64,000 nucleotides of DNA from Pseudomonas lurida (lineage in GTDB: Bacteria; Pseudomonadota; Gammaproteobacteria; Pseudomonadales; Pseudomonadaceae), in assembly GCF_013522705.1 (NCBI RefSeq), contig NZ_JAAMRE010000003.1, positions 1 through 64,000 of the forward strand, read 5' to 3'. Below are positions 1-8,511 of this stretch, in pieces (position 1 is the first letter of the stretch; each line of letters begins with the position of its first letter). The translations under genes were made by a program, and so were the position numbers. The notes under the pieces are model-generated. The model saw nothing but the letters and a program-made list of their open reading frames with translations. It searched no databases and was not told the DNA's origin.

Positions 1-2
1 TG

Positions 3-1157
3 AGCTTTATCAACCAAAGGGTATGGCTGACCTGCAGCAGTCCGGGCGTGGACGACTTGAAGGTGCTTGACGGGTATGCGATCAACTCAGGGGAAGCGGC
101 GGCGGGGCTGGTGAATAAGGATGTGGCGCGCGGTTGGTTTTCGGGGGTGCAGAACAATGGCTTGATGAACGTCAACTGCGAAGTGACGTTGGATGGCAGT
201 ACTGAAAGGCGGGGACAACCTTTTCCGTTGACGACTTATACGGTTAAGCGGGAAATGCGGATTATTAAAAATATTCCGGTGGGCACAAGTCCCAGTGCGA
301 TAGTATCCAACAGTGCTGGTACTCGGGTTTACGTGACCTATGCGCCAGGAAATTCTATTACAGTCATTGACACTGACAGAAACGAAGTCATTCACACCAT
401 TACCAATATAGGCGAACTTAAAGCGCGACCTCAACTTACAATCAGTAATGATGGAAGTCGTCTGTATGTTTCACTAGCACATGCTGTGCACTGCATAAAT
501 ACTACCAGTTATGCAACGATTCTGACAATTTCCAAGAGATATGCAAATGCACTAGCGTTAAATGGCCCTGGAACACACTTATATGTTACCGTGAGTTTTT
601 ATGATCAATTACCTGAAGCCAAAAATTACGTTGTACGCTACAACGCTTTGAATGGCAGCACACTTGCAAATCTAGGCAATAATTTTTGGGAGTGGAGCAG
701 CGCGTTGGTGAACCCAGAAGGAACGCGCCTGTATCTCGGTTCAGGATGGGGAACCTATATGATGAATATCTCCTCATCCCAGTATCTTCCTGAAAATGTT
801 CCAGGAAGGGTTTTAGGTACCATGGCGTACAGTCAAAATAGCCGGATGGGATCTCGCTTATATTTACCGGTCATAACTGAAAACATGATCGCAATCAGCA
901 ACACGGATCGCCTGACTAACATAAAAAAATTGATTGGAATGTCAGCACCTCACTCCATAGCAATTGACCCAACCACCCACATGGCATACTTCACACAACA
1001 GACAGCTAACACGGTTAGCATAATTAATACTCTTACGGAAGAGGTAGTGGGACAAATCACCGGATTCAACAGGCCAGAGGGAATAACAATACTGCCCAAC
1101 GGGGTGATATACGTTGCAAACAACGAAAACAACACCGTATCGGTCGTTAGTAACTAA
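3..1157 (+). CDS. YVTN-type beta-propeller protein, 5' partial
   Basis: The reading frame is open to the left edge of the window. A GTG at 48 could serve as a start, but codons before it (3-47) continue without a stop and look coding, so the true start is outside. From about base 270 to the end the protein consists of repeated blade-like units with a pattern of conserved aliphatic residues, G-T-R/H-V/L-Y-V and a V-x-V-I-[DN]-T stretch, as in YVTN/YncE-family propellers (for example IPVGTSPSAIV, NSITVIDTD, NTVSIINT, NTVSVVSN). The first 75 visible residues are a different domain, with W and C residues. The function is unknown; propellers of this kind are usually periplasmic or secreted and bind partners or ligands. 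The AT content in 240-1150 is clearly higher than in neighbouring genes, which suggests transfer or relaxed constraint. Confidence 0.75.
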   Translation, partial: SFINQRVWLTCSSPGVDDLKVLDGYAINSGEAAAGLVNKDVARGWFSGVQNNGLMNVNCEVTLDGSTERRGQPFPLTTYTVKREMRIIKNIPVGTSPSAIVSNSAGTRVYVTYAPGNSITVIDTDRNEVIHTITNIGELKARPQLTISNDGSRLYVSLAHAVHCINTTSYATILTISKRYANALALNGPGTHLYVTVSFYDQLPEAKNYVVRYNALNGSTLANLGNNFWEWSSALVNPEGTRLYLGSGWGTYMMNISSSQYLPENVPGRVLGTMAYSQNSRMGSRLYLPVITENMIAISNTDRLTNIKKLIGMSAPHSIAIDPTTHMAYFTQQTANTVSIINTLTEEVVGQITGFNRPEGITILPNGVIYVANNENNTVSVVSN

Positions 1158-1200
1158 TACCCATTAGGAGCAAAAAGCCACACCATAACGGTAACACACT

Positions 1201-1237
1201 AAAACGGGACGGATTATTCAATAATCCGTCCCGTTTT
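1201..1237 (+). terminator. Rho-independent terminator after the propeller gene
   Basis: A perfect 18-base inverted repeat (1201-1218 and 1220-1237) ends in a T run and lies 43 bases after the stop codon of the propeller gene. Because the stem starts with AAAA it could also work in the other direction. Confidence 0.9.
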
Positions 1238-1318
1238 TGCGTTTGTCCTTATAGTCTTGAGGCTCGGGATATGCGGTAAAACATCCCTGAACCTACAATT
1301 TTGCGCAAGGCATAACTC

Positions 1319-1405
1319 TGTGGGAGGGGCTTGTCCCTCGATGGCGCTGTGTCAGTCAAAATAGGTAAACTGACCCACCGCTATCGGAGCAAGCCTCCTC
1401 CCACA
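1319..1405. repeat. REPIN, GTGGGAGG-type pair
   Basis: Two inverted copies of the P. fluorescens type REP palindrome, TGTGGGAGGGGCTTGTCCCT at 1319 and its reverse complement form ending TCCTCCCACA at 1405, about 40 bases apart. Both copies have a few mismatches from the consensus. The gap 1238-1495 holds nothing else that I can recognise. Confidence 0.8.
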
Positions 1406-1495
1406 TTAGATCTGCGGCGTTTGGAGCAGTGGGTTGGCTGTGAAAACAGGGAGTTGACTCATTTAATCGTTGAGTCTACTCCCCTTGATTTCGTT

Positions 1496-2557
1496 TCAGA
1501 TTTTCCACTGCTCCGAGTTTTTAAGAAGCCCCTCACGCATCGTGTCGATGTTGGCGGCTAATTGCAGCGTCAACAACCGGTAACCATCTAAACCATTACG
1601 TACCGGCGTTTCGAGCAGGTTACGGTCGGGCGTTACATTGCCTGATCGCTCCAACCGCTCCGTCACCCCCGACCTCAACGCCCGTGCCATCCCCACCAGC
1701 TGCACCCGAATCTGCCGATGCTCGGCCTTCAGCATCACCTGCATCCGCGCCATCGCCTGTTCATCGCGAGGGTCCGGGCGGGTATTGCCAAGGATCTCCA
1801 GCGTGCTGATACACAGGCGCAAGTGCCGCTGGATCACGTCCAGCTCGGTCATGGAGATGCGCACTTCCTTGGACACCGACGGCATCAGCGAGCGTAATTG
1901 CAGCATCGCCGCGTTCAGGCGGTTGAGCAGTTTGAGGTGTTCGTCGTCGGTGACCGACTGGCCGTTGATGATCCGGCTGTAGATCTGCGCGCAGTCGCGC
2001 AACGCACCGGCCAGGTTGTAGCGCCACGAGTAGACGGCGTACAGCGGCAGGGCAAACGAGAACGCCAGGGCCAGCCCGATGCCGATAAGGATATCCACCG
2101 TGCGCCACAAGCCATCCGAGATCGGGTTGTCGCCGTGGCCGGCGACGATAAACACCGTGATCGCCGACAGCAGCGCGATGTAACCGCCCTTGCCGATGGC
2201 GTGATAGGAAAAGAACCCGCACACCATCGACATCAACAGATAGGTCAGCAGCGGCAGGCCGAAGTAGGCCTGTTGCACCACGAGCAGCAGGCCGACGCTG
2301 GCGCCGATCAACGTGCCGTAGGCGCGCTCCATGGCTTTCTTGCCGATATTGCCGTGGTGCTGCAAACCGCCGATGACGATCAGCATGGTCACCGACGCCC
2401 ACTCTCCGTGGGGCAGGTTGAGGCCGGTGGTCAGCAGGATCGTCGCCAGCAGCCCGATGGACACGCGCACGGCGTGGATCAGCTTGGCATGGCGATAGCG
2501 GCGGTAGGGGTCGAGCAACGGGCGCAACAGGCGCCGGGCAACCATAGGCAGATTCAT
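1496..2557 (-). CDS. FUSC-family inner membrane protein
   Basis: 353 residues. The N-terminal half has about six hydrophobic segments (roughly residues 29-46, 52-63, 78-93, 98-117, 123-139, 154-173), followed by a soluble, helical C-terminal half. This is the arrangement of the FUSC/YccS/AaeB family, proposed efflux proteins for aromatic acids and similar compounds. The motif G-x-L-x-G-A-S-V-G near residues 80-88 is typical. The start at 2557 (MNLPMVARR) was chosen because the longer open frame to 2779 runs through REP sequence and is not protein-like. The family name is well supported; the substrate is not known. It is convergent with nothing and stands alone. Confidence 0.8.
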   Translation of the reverse strand: MNLPMVARRLLRPLLDPYRRYRHAKLIHAVRVSIGLLATILLTTGLNLPHGEWASVTMLIVIGGLQHHGNIGKKAMERAYGTLIGASVGLLLVVQQAYFGLPLLTYLLMSMVCGFFSYHAIGKGGYIALLSAITVFIVAGHGDNPISDGLWRTVDILIGIGLALAFSFALPLYAVYSWRYNLAGALRDCAQIYSRIINGQSVTDDEHLKLLNRLNAAMLQLRSLMPSVSKEVRISMTELDVIQRHLRLCISTLEILGNTRPDPRDEQAMARMQVMLKAEHRQIRVQLVGMARALRSGVTERLERSGNVTPDRNLLETPVRNGLDGYRLLTLQLAANIDTMREGLLKNSEQWKI

Positions 2558-2601
2558 TGATAACAACGGGGCCTCAATTCTGGAGATGTACACAATTCGA
2601 A

Positions 2602-2930
2602 TGTGGGAGGGGGCTTGCCCCCGATGACCATGGGTATCTACACAACTTTCAGATCCAGACAAATCCCCTGTGGCGAGCGGGCTTGCCCCGCGTTGGGCTG
2701 CGAAGCAGCCCCAGTAAAGAAGAATGTGGTGTATCAGACACTCTGTAGAGGCTGGTTTTGGGGCTGCTGCGCAGCCCAACGCGGGACAAGCCCGCTCGCC
2801 ACAACAGCCCTATCTGCCGGGAATTCAGCGTTGAGCCAACGTTGTGTAGATACCTATGCCTCGATAACTGTGGATCAGTAAAGAATCGGTTAGCTGACAC
2901 ATCGCTATCGAGGCCAGGCCCTCTCCCACA
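2602..2930. repeat. Nested REPIN: GTGGGAGG-type pair enclosing a GAGCGGGC-type pair
   Basis: The outer pair is a REP at 2602-2625 (TGTGGGAGGGGGCTTGCCCC core) and a degraded inverted copy at 2907-2930. Inside it a perfect 14-base inverted repeat, GGTATCTACACAAC at 2633-2646 and its complement at 2841-2854, belongs to the same outer element. The inner pair is a second REP class (GAGCGGGCTTGCCCCGCG) at 2669-2713 and inverted at 2759-2803, with the GGGCTGC/GCAGCCC extension. The stretch fills the gap between the FUSC gene start and the aldehyde dehydrogenase stop. Confidence 0.85.
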
Positions 2931-2949
2931 TGGTTTGACCGAGGTGAAC

Positions 2950-4566
2950 CTAGAAGATGTAGTCAGTGGTCAGGAAGCTTGAATCGCGGTTGCGCAGGAT
3001 CTCGCTGACCAGTGCCTTGTTGCTGTCCTGGAACTTGGTCGCCACCAGGGTGCGGATCGAGAACACGCGTAACGCATCATGTACCGACAGCGTGCCTTCG
3101 GCCGAGTTCTTGCGCCCGTTGAACGGAAAGGTGTCCGGCCCGCGCTGGCATTGGGCGTTGATATTGATGCGCCCAACCTGGTTGGCAAAAGTGTCCACCA
3201 GGCGCCCGATGGCTTCGGCGTTGTTGCCGAACAGGCTCAGTTGCTGGCCGAAGTCCGACTCCAGTACGTAGTCGATCACGGTCTCCAGGTCGCGGTAGGG
3301 CACGATCGGTACCACCGGGCCGAACTGCTCCTCGTGGTACACACGCATTTGCGGGTTTACCGGGTACAGCACCGCCGGGTAGAAGAACGAACCGCGACTG
3401 GCACCGCCATTGGCATTCACCACCTGGGCGCCGTGTTGCGCCGCGTCGGCCACCAGGCCGTTGAGGTAATCCACCTTGCCGACTTCCGGTAACGGCGTCA
3501 GGGACACGCCGTCTTCCCATGGCATGCCGGGCTTGAGCGTCGCCAGTCTGGCGTTGAATTTCTCGATAAACGCCTCGACCACGTCTGCATGCACGAACAG
3601 AATTTTCAGTGCGGTGCAGCGCTGGCCGTTGAATGACAACGAGCCGGTGAGCGCTTCGCTGACGGCATTGTCCAGGTCCACCTCCGGCAGCACGATGCCG
3701 GGGTTTTTTGCGTCCAGGCCGAGGGCGGCTCGCAGGCGGTGCGGCTTGGGGTGCAGTTTTTTCAAATCGCTGGCGGCCTTGTTGGTGCCGATAAACGCAA
3801 AGATATCGATCTTGCCGCTGGCCATCAGCGCACTGACGGTTTCGCGGCCGCTGCCATAGATCACGTTGATCACCCCGGCCGGGAAGCTGTCGCGGAACGC
3901 CTCCAGCAATGGGCGAATCAGCAGCACGCCGAGCTTGGCCGGCTTGAACACCACGGTGTTGCCCATGATCAGCGCCGGGATCAGCGTGGTGAACGTTTCG
4001 TTGAGCGGGTAGTTGTAGGGGCCCATGCACAGCGCCACGCCCAGGGGCACGCGGCGGATCTGCCCGAGAGTGTCCTGTTCCAACTCGAAGCGGCTGCTGC
4101 GGCGGTCCAGTTCCTTGAGGGCATTGATGGTGTCGGTGATGTAGTCGCAGGTGCGGTCGAATTCTTTCTGCGAGTCCTTGAGGTTCTTGCCGATCTCCCA
4201 CATCAGCAGCTTGACCACCGCATCACGCTGTTCGCGCATGCGCCGCAAAAACGCTTCGACGTGGCGGATGCGGTCGACCACGCGCATCGTCGGCCATTCG
4301 CCCTGGCCACGATCATAGGCGCGCACGGCGGCATCAAGGGCGGTGAGGGCGGTGTCGGCGTCCAACAGCGGCGTGCTGCCGATCACCACGCGCTGATCAC
4401 CCAACTGCACCGGGCTGTGGACCTGGGCCAATGGGCCGTTCCACACCTGCAACTGGCCGTCCACCAGGTAATCACGCTGTTCGATGGGCGCCGCCAGGCG
4501 GTATTGCTCGGGGATTTGGGCGGTGGAAGTGGGAAACAGCTGGGCGAGCAGGTGCTGAGTGGTCAT
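2950..4566 (-). CDS. NADP-dependent glyceraldehyde-3-phosphate dehydrogenase-like aldehyde dehydrogenase
   Basis: 538 residues, longer than the 475-500 usual for non-phosphorylating GapN. This is an aldehyde dehydrogenase superfamily fold. It has the MGPYNYP oxyanion motif (Asn185), the KPAK cofactor region (207-211), the G-S-G-R-E loop at 238-242 and the catalytic Cys317 in FNGQRCTA. By similarity it would oxidise glyceraldehyde 3-phosphate directly to 3-phosphoglycerate with NADP, bypassing ATP formation. The Glu that normally lies 34 residues before the catalytic Cys, in the ELGGK motif, is Gly283 here (LGLDAKNPG, 282-290). So the subfamily may use another base or substrate. The gene stands alone, convergent with no gene, and its promoter lies between it and the peroxidase gene. 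Confidence 0.75.
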   Translation of the reverse strand: MTTQHLLAQLFPTSTAQIPEQYRLAAPIEQRDYLVDGQLQVWNGPLAQVHSPVQLGDQRVVIGSTPLLDADTALTALDAAVRAYDRGQGEWPTMRVVDRIRHVEAFLRRMREQRDAVVKLLMWEIGKNLKDSQKEFDRTCDYITDTINALKELDRRSSRFELEQDTLGQIRRVPLGVALCMGPYNYPLNETFTTLIPALIMGNTVVFKPAKLGVLLIRPLLEAFRDSFPAGVINVIYGSGRETVSALMASGKIDIFAFIGTNKAASDLKKLHPKPHRLRAALGLDAKNPGIVLPEVDLDNAVSEALTGSLSFNGQRCTALKILFVHADVVEAFIEKFNARLATLKPGMPWEDGVSLTPLPEVGKVDYLNGLVADAAQHGAQVVNANGGASRGSFFYPAVLYPVNPQMRVYHEEQFGPVVPIVPYRDLETVIDYVLESDFGQQLSLFGNNAEAIGRLVDTFANQVGRININAQCQRGPDTFPFNGRKNSAEGTLSVHDALRVFSIRTLVATKFQDSNKALVSEILRNRDSSFLTTDYIF

Positions 4567-4704
4567 AGCGCTATCCCTGTAATGGTTACAAAACTTGACT
4601 GGTGCTTGACTAGAGGGTCACCCAACCAAGGGCTCTATGGCAAGGCTTGTGCGCTTTGCAGTACGCAGCGCCACGGGTGCCGGGTAAACTGCGCGCCTTT
4701 CTTG

Positions 4705-4710
4705 AAGGAG
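4705..4710 (+). promoter_or_regulatory. Ribosome binding site of the Dyp peroxidase gene
   Basis: AAGGAG lies 5 bases before the ATG at 4716. It decides the start against the longer open frame from 4647. Confidence 0.75.
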
Positions 4711-4715
4711 TTCAC

Positions 4716-5579
4716 ATGAGTCAGTACCAGCCGGGCATTCTTGCCGCACCGGTGCCGTTGCAGGCACGCCATCTGTTTTTTGCCGTGGATTCCCTGGCCG
4801 CTGTGCCCGTCGCGCTGGACGCCCTGGTGCGGTTGACCGATGCGGCGGCGGTGGTCGGCCTCGGCGAGCCGCTGGTGACTGCACTGGGCGCGACGATTGA
4901 CGGTCTGCGGCCGTTTGCACCGATCAGCGGGCCGGGGGCACATAACCCATCGACCCAGCAGGCGTTGTGGGTATGGCTGCATGGTGTGGATCGTGGCGAA
5001 CTGCTGTTGCGCGCTCGCGCATTCGAAAAGGCCCTGGCCCCCGCGTTTCGCCTGGTGCAGTCGCTTGAAGGTTTCCGCTACAAGACAGGCTTCGACCTCA
5101 CCGATTACGAAGACGGCACCGAAAACCCTCACGATGAGGCTGCGGTCGACGCTGCGATGAGCGCCAGTGGCGCAAGCTTCGCCGCCCTTCAGCAGTGGCG
5201 GCACGACCTCGACGGTTTCGCCGCGCTGCCGGCCCAGGAGCGCGACCATATTATCGGCCGTCGCCATGGCGATAACGAAGAGTTGGAAGACGCGCCTGAG
5301 TCCGCCCACACCAAGCGCACCGCTCAGGAGAGTTTCACTCCCGAAGCCTTCGTGGTGCGCCGCTCCATGCCCTGGGCCGAGAATGGCCAGGCCGGGTTGA
5401 TGTTTCTCGCCTTCGGCCACTCCTTTGATGCATTCGAAGCGCAGCTGCGCCGCATGAGCGGTCTGGAAGACGGGATTGTCGACGGCCTGTACCGCATCAG
5501 CACGCCGTTGACCGGGGGCTATTACTGGTGCCCGCCGATACTCGATGGCCATCTGGACCTGAGCGCACTCGCCGGCTGA
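4716..5579 (+). CDS. Dyp-type (YfeX-like) haem peroxidase
   Basis: 287 residues. Dye-decolourising peroxidases use haem b and hydrogen peroxide to oxidise varied substrates; YfeX-like members are cytoplasmic. The family motif YEDGTENP is at 131-138, with the distal Asp at 133. His198 is the likely proximal haem ligand, and Arg215 and Ser217 (VVRRSMPW) complete the distal pocket. The spacing of these four residues matches E. coli YfeX (D143, H215, R232, S234). No signal peptide is visible and no encapsulin gene is next to it. The ATG at 4716 is chosen by the AAGGAG before it. The gene is divergent from the aldehyde dehydrogenase and convergent with the carbonic anhydrase gene. Confidence 0.88.
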   Translation: MSQYQPGILAAPVPLQARHLFFAVDSLAAVPVALDALVRLTDAAAVVGLGEPLVTALGATIDGLRPFAPISGPGAHNPSTQQALWVWLHGVDRGELLLRARAFEKALAPAFRLVQSLEGFRYKTGFDLTDYEDGTENPHDEAAVDAAMSASGASFAALQQWRHDLDGFAALPAQERDHIIGRRHGDNEELEDAPESAHTKRTAQESFTPEAFVVRRSMPWAENGQAGLMFLAFGHSFDAFEAQLRRMSGLEDGIVDGLYRISTPLTGGYYWCPPILDGHLDLSALAG

Positions 5580-5596
5580 ACCGGCTGCGGGGTGGA

Positions 5597-6337
5597 TCAG
5601 CCGATCAGCTCAACCTCGCCACTGTGCAGGCGGTATACGCCGCCGACAATTTGCAACGTGCCTTTGGCCAGGGCATCGCTCAGCAGGCTTGATTCGGCCT
5701 TGAGCCGTGCCACCGTGTCCTGGACGTTTTGTGCGATGGCGTTATCCAGGGTGTCGCCCGGCGCCTTGAGCACTTTGGTGACGGACGGTTTGAGTGCGTC
5801 GGCCAGGCCCTGGATTTTGCCGGGGAAGCGCGCGCTGTCCTTGACGGCCTTGACCCCGGCCGCCACGGCGCCGCAGCGGTCGTGCCCCAGCACCATGATC
5901 AGCGGTGTACCCAGCACTGCCACGGCGTATTCGAGACTGGCCAGCCCGTCCTCGGTGACGAAATTGCCCGCCACCCGCACCGCAAAGAGGTCGCCGCGGC
6001 CGGTATCGAAGGCGTATTCCGGCGCGATCCGCGAATCGGCGCAGCTGAGCACCGCGACGAAGGGGTTCTGACCGCCCACCAGAGCCTCGCGTTCATGCGT
6101 GAAATCATGGCGCTTGGTAACCCCATCGACGTAACGCTGGTTGCCTTCCATCAAGCGTTTCAATGCCTGTTGTGGGTTGAGATCGTTGGCGACTTTAGGC
6201 GCAGGCGCCGCGTTCACCAGGCTGGCAGGCAAGGCACCGGCCAGCATGATCGCTCCCGCGCCGACGCCGGTGAGGCGCAGAAAGTTGCGGCGGCCGTTGT
6301 TTAAAGGGGCATCAGCAGGGTGTTGAGCGTTGCACAT
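5597..6337 (-). CDS. Beta-class carbonic anhydrase with Tat signal
   Basis: 246 residues. The zinc site of beta-carbonic anhydrases is present: Cys99-Ala-Asp101-Ser-Arg103, and His152 with Cys155 (GHDRC). It interconverts carbon dioxide and bicarbonate. The N-terminus has a twin-arginine signal, RRNFLR at 16-21, followed by a hydrophobic stretch and an Ala-rich cleavage region near residue 44. The folded enzyme should therefore be exported to the periplasm, unlike the usual cytoplasmic CynT/Can enzymes. The gene is convergent with the Dyp peroxidase gene, 17 bases away. Confidence 0.88.
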   Translation of the reverse strand: MCNAQHPADAPLNNGRRNFLRLTGVGAGAIMLAGALPASLVNAAPAPKVANDLNPQQALKRLMEGNQRYVDGVTKRHDFTHEREALVGGQNPFVAVLSCADSRIAPEYAFDTGRGDLFAVRVAGNFVTEDGLASLEYAVAVLGTPLIMVLGHDRCGAVAAGVKAVKDSARFPGKIQGLADALKPSVTKVLKAPGDTLDNAIAQNVQDTVARLKAESSLLSDALAKGTLQIVGGVYRLHSGEVELIG

Positions 6338-6534
6338 GGATGGGCTCTCGCAGTAGGGATGAAGGAAAGCGCAAAGGGTGCAGAGAACGCAGCATCATGG
6401 ATGTAGGAAGTTTCTGGGGGTATGGTCAGCGGCTCACGGTGATCGTCCTCTGCAAAAGGGCTGACCGGACATTGTAAAAAACCGTGGAGGAACGCTACCT
6501 TGACCGCCTGAAGATTTCGGGATGTTTCAGATTT

Positions 6535-7668
6535 ATGTCCAGCCAGGCCCAACGCTCTGCCGACTCCACCTCACGGCGCGCCGCGCTGACTCTCGCCCTG
6601 TGCCTGCCCAGCGATGTCCTGCTCTACCTGTTGCTGCCCATGCAATCCCAGGCCTTTGGCATCACCCTGGCCCAGGCCGGGGTGTTGCTGGCGGCCAATC
6701 GCCTGGTGCGGATCTTCGGCTACCGGCATGTACTGAATTTTTACGCGCGCCACGGTGATCGTCTGACCTGCATGATCGCCGCCGGCGCGGCCGCCCTGTG
6801 CGCCGTCGGCAATTCGCTGCTGTCCGGGTTTGCCGCCTTGCTGGGGTTGCGGCTGGTGTGGGGGCTGTGTTTCGCCGCGCTGAACCTGTCGACCCAAGTG
6901 CTGGCGACCGCCGAGCCGGCGGGTGCCGCACGACGCGCGGGGCGTTCGCGGGCGTTGGTCGCCTTGGGACCGATGCTCGCGCTGCCGTTTGGCGGCTGGC
7001 TCACAGTATGGGCCGGGCCGCGTCCGATCTTTATGCTCCTGGCCGGCTGTTGCCTGGTTGGGGTGTGGATGGCGCGCGGCTTACCCAGCGCCGGCCACGC
7101 CTTGCAAAACAGTGGCGTACGTCGCTTCAGATGGCCCGACAGTGTGGCCCTGTGGTCGTTTATTGAGGGCGTGGCGCTGGATGGGCTGTTTATCTTTGGC
7201 CTGTCGATTCAAGCGCAGAAGAGTATGGGCGGTGACGCGGTGCTGATCGCCGGCGGCCTGATGGCGTTGCGGTATGTGTCGGAGCTGCTTTTGAGCCCCT
7301 TGGGCGGGCAGGCGGCGCAACGCTTCGGCGCGACGTCGATGTTGCTGCTGTTTTCGTTCTTGAGTGCCCTGGCGTTGAGCGCGTTCGGCAGCCATTGGGT
7401 GATTGTCGGGGCGGCGGCGGTGTTGGTATTGCGCGCCTTGCAACTGCCCTTGGTAACCACCCTGGTGGCCGAGCGCAATCCCGGTGCGATGCGTGTATCG
7501 GCGCTGGCATCCAATGCGGTGTGGCGCGACATCGGCGCAGGCCTCGGACCGCTGCTGGCGGGGCTGTTGCTGCCGGTGGCGTCAGCACCGCTGGTGTTCG
7601 GCCTGGCCGGCGCGGCCATCGCCGTGAGTGCACTGTTTTGCTGGCGCGCACGCCCCACGGTGGTGTGA
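6535..7668 (+). CDS. Major facilitator superfamily transporter
   Basis: About 377 residues from the ATG at 6535; a GTG at 6484 would add 17 residues, and neither start has a strong ribosome binding site. The protein is hydrophobic throughout with about 11-12 transmembrane segments. It has the MFS features of an N-half loop rich in Arg (R-I-F-G-Y-R-H) and a second half beginning near residue 190 after a short polar loop. Gly- and Ala-rich helices are consistent with a small-molecule efflux or uptake carrier. No substrate can be deduced. It ends convergently with the DUF3087 gene, which begins its stop codon 2 bases later. Confidence 0.8.
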   Translation: MSSQAQRSADSTSRRAALTLALCLPSDVLLYLLLPMQSQAFGITLAQAGVLLAANRLVRIFGYRHVLNFYARHGDRLTCMIAAGAAALCAVGNSLLSGFAALLGLRLVWGLCFAALNLSTQVLATAEPAGAARRAGRSRALVALGPMLALPFGGWLTVWAGPRPIFMLLAGCCLVGVWMARGLPSAGHALQNSGVRRFRWPDSVALWSFIEGVALDGLFIFGLSIQAQKSMGGDAVLIAGGLMALRYVSELLLSPLGGQAAQRFGATSMLLLFSFLSALALSAFGSHWVIVGAAAVLVLRALQLPLVTTLVAERNPGAMRVSALASNAVWRDIGAGLGPLLAGLLLPVASAPLVFGLAGAAIAVSALFCWRARPTVV

Positions 7669-7669
7669 C

Positions 7670-8191
7670 TCAGGCGCTCTTGATGCGGTCGAGCCAGGCG
7701 GGGTCCAGGCGGGTCTGGTCGGTGTCCAACCCCAGCGCCTGCATCTTGCCGGCGTGGGCCTGCATCTCACCGACCAACTGTGCCTGGGCGCTGGAGTTGG
7801 CATCCAGTGCGTGCATCTGGGTCAGCCCCAGATGATAGAAGCGCAATAGCTTCATGGCCGTCGGATCGTTGGCCTGCACCCGCTCGGTAACGTTGTGCAT
7901 CACATTGGTCACTCTCATCAGGCTGCGCTTGAGCTGCCAGCCATACACCGCCGGCGCCAGCCACGCCTGGCTCCAGAACGGGCCGCGCACCAGCGCCACG
8001 GTGATCAGCACACCCGCGAATACACCACCGACATTGAAACGAAAATTGTCCCCGCCAGGTTCGCCGAACAGCATCACCGCCAGGCTCGACAGCAGCATGG
8101 CCAGGGCCAGGAACAGTAAGGCCACGATCAGCGTGCTGCGGCGGGTCTGTCGACGGTAGGTGGCAGGGTCGCAGGGTTTGAGCTCGAACAT
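7670..8191 (-). CDS. DUF3087 family membrane protein
   Basis: 173 residues. Two hydrophobic segments near residues 22-43 and 52-70 are followed by a soluble helical region of about 100 residues containing the stretch FYHLGLTQMHALD, which is typical of the DUF3087 family of gammaproteobacteria. The start MFELKP is chosen because GGAGACC lies before it; the longer frame to 8248 has no ribosome binding site. The function of the family is unknown. The C-terminal part probably faces the cytoplasm. Confidence 0.75.
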   Translation of the reverse strand: MFELKPCDPATYRRQTRRSTLIVALLFLALAMLLSSLAVMLFGEPGGDNFRFNVGGVFAGVLITVALVRGPFWSQAWLAPAVYGWQLKRSLMRVTNVMHNVTERVQANDPTAMKLLRFYHLGLTQMHALDANSSAQAQLVGEMQAHAGKMQALGLDTDQTRLDPAWLDRIKSA

Positions 8192-8317
8192 CCGGGGTAG
8201 GTCTCCAGAGGGTGGCGGTGCGGCATCATCGCACGCCTGGGCAAACAAGTTGAACGTTGGTGCGCAGGGCTTTCTCTAAATCGATGCAGGCCACCAACCT
8301 TTGCGAGGTGAACCACC

Positions 8318-8500
8318 ATGCCCGAATACAAACAGCCGCCGCCCGGCACGCCGGACCCCAACCGTACCCCCGGCGAAGAAGAGCGCGACAACGACGCCCT
8401 GCGTCCCAATGACCCGGCGGATCGTCCGGACACCGACGACGATGTGGAGCAGGCCGAGCAAGACCTGGAACACCTTCACGATAAAGCCCGTCCGCTCTAG
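8318..8500 (+). CDS. Small acidic conserved hypothetical protein
   Basis: 60 residues, rich in Asp, Glu and Pro, with no hydrophobic segment, probably disordered (for example DRPDTDDDVEQAEQDLEHLH). GCGAGGTGAACCACC before the ATG supplies a ribosome binding site. It is followed 11 bases later by another small disordered protein gene, so the two probably form one transcript. I recognise no function. Confidence 0.65.
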   Translation: MPEYKQPPPGTPDPNRTPGEEERDNDALRPNDPADRPDTDDDVEQAEQDLEHLHDKARPL

Positions 8501-8511
8501 AGGAGACACCC

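Noticed and set aside
1331..1561. 76-codon open frame after the propeller gene
   Set aside because: It lies mostly in a REPIN.
2558..2779. N-terminal extension of the FUSC gene to 427 codons
   Set aside because: The extra 74 codons are REP sequence, and the family start is at 2557.
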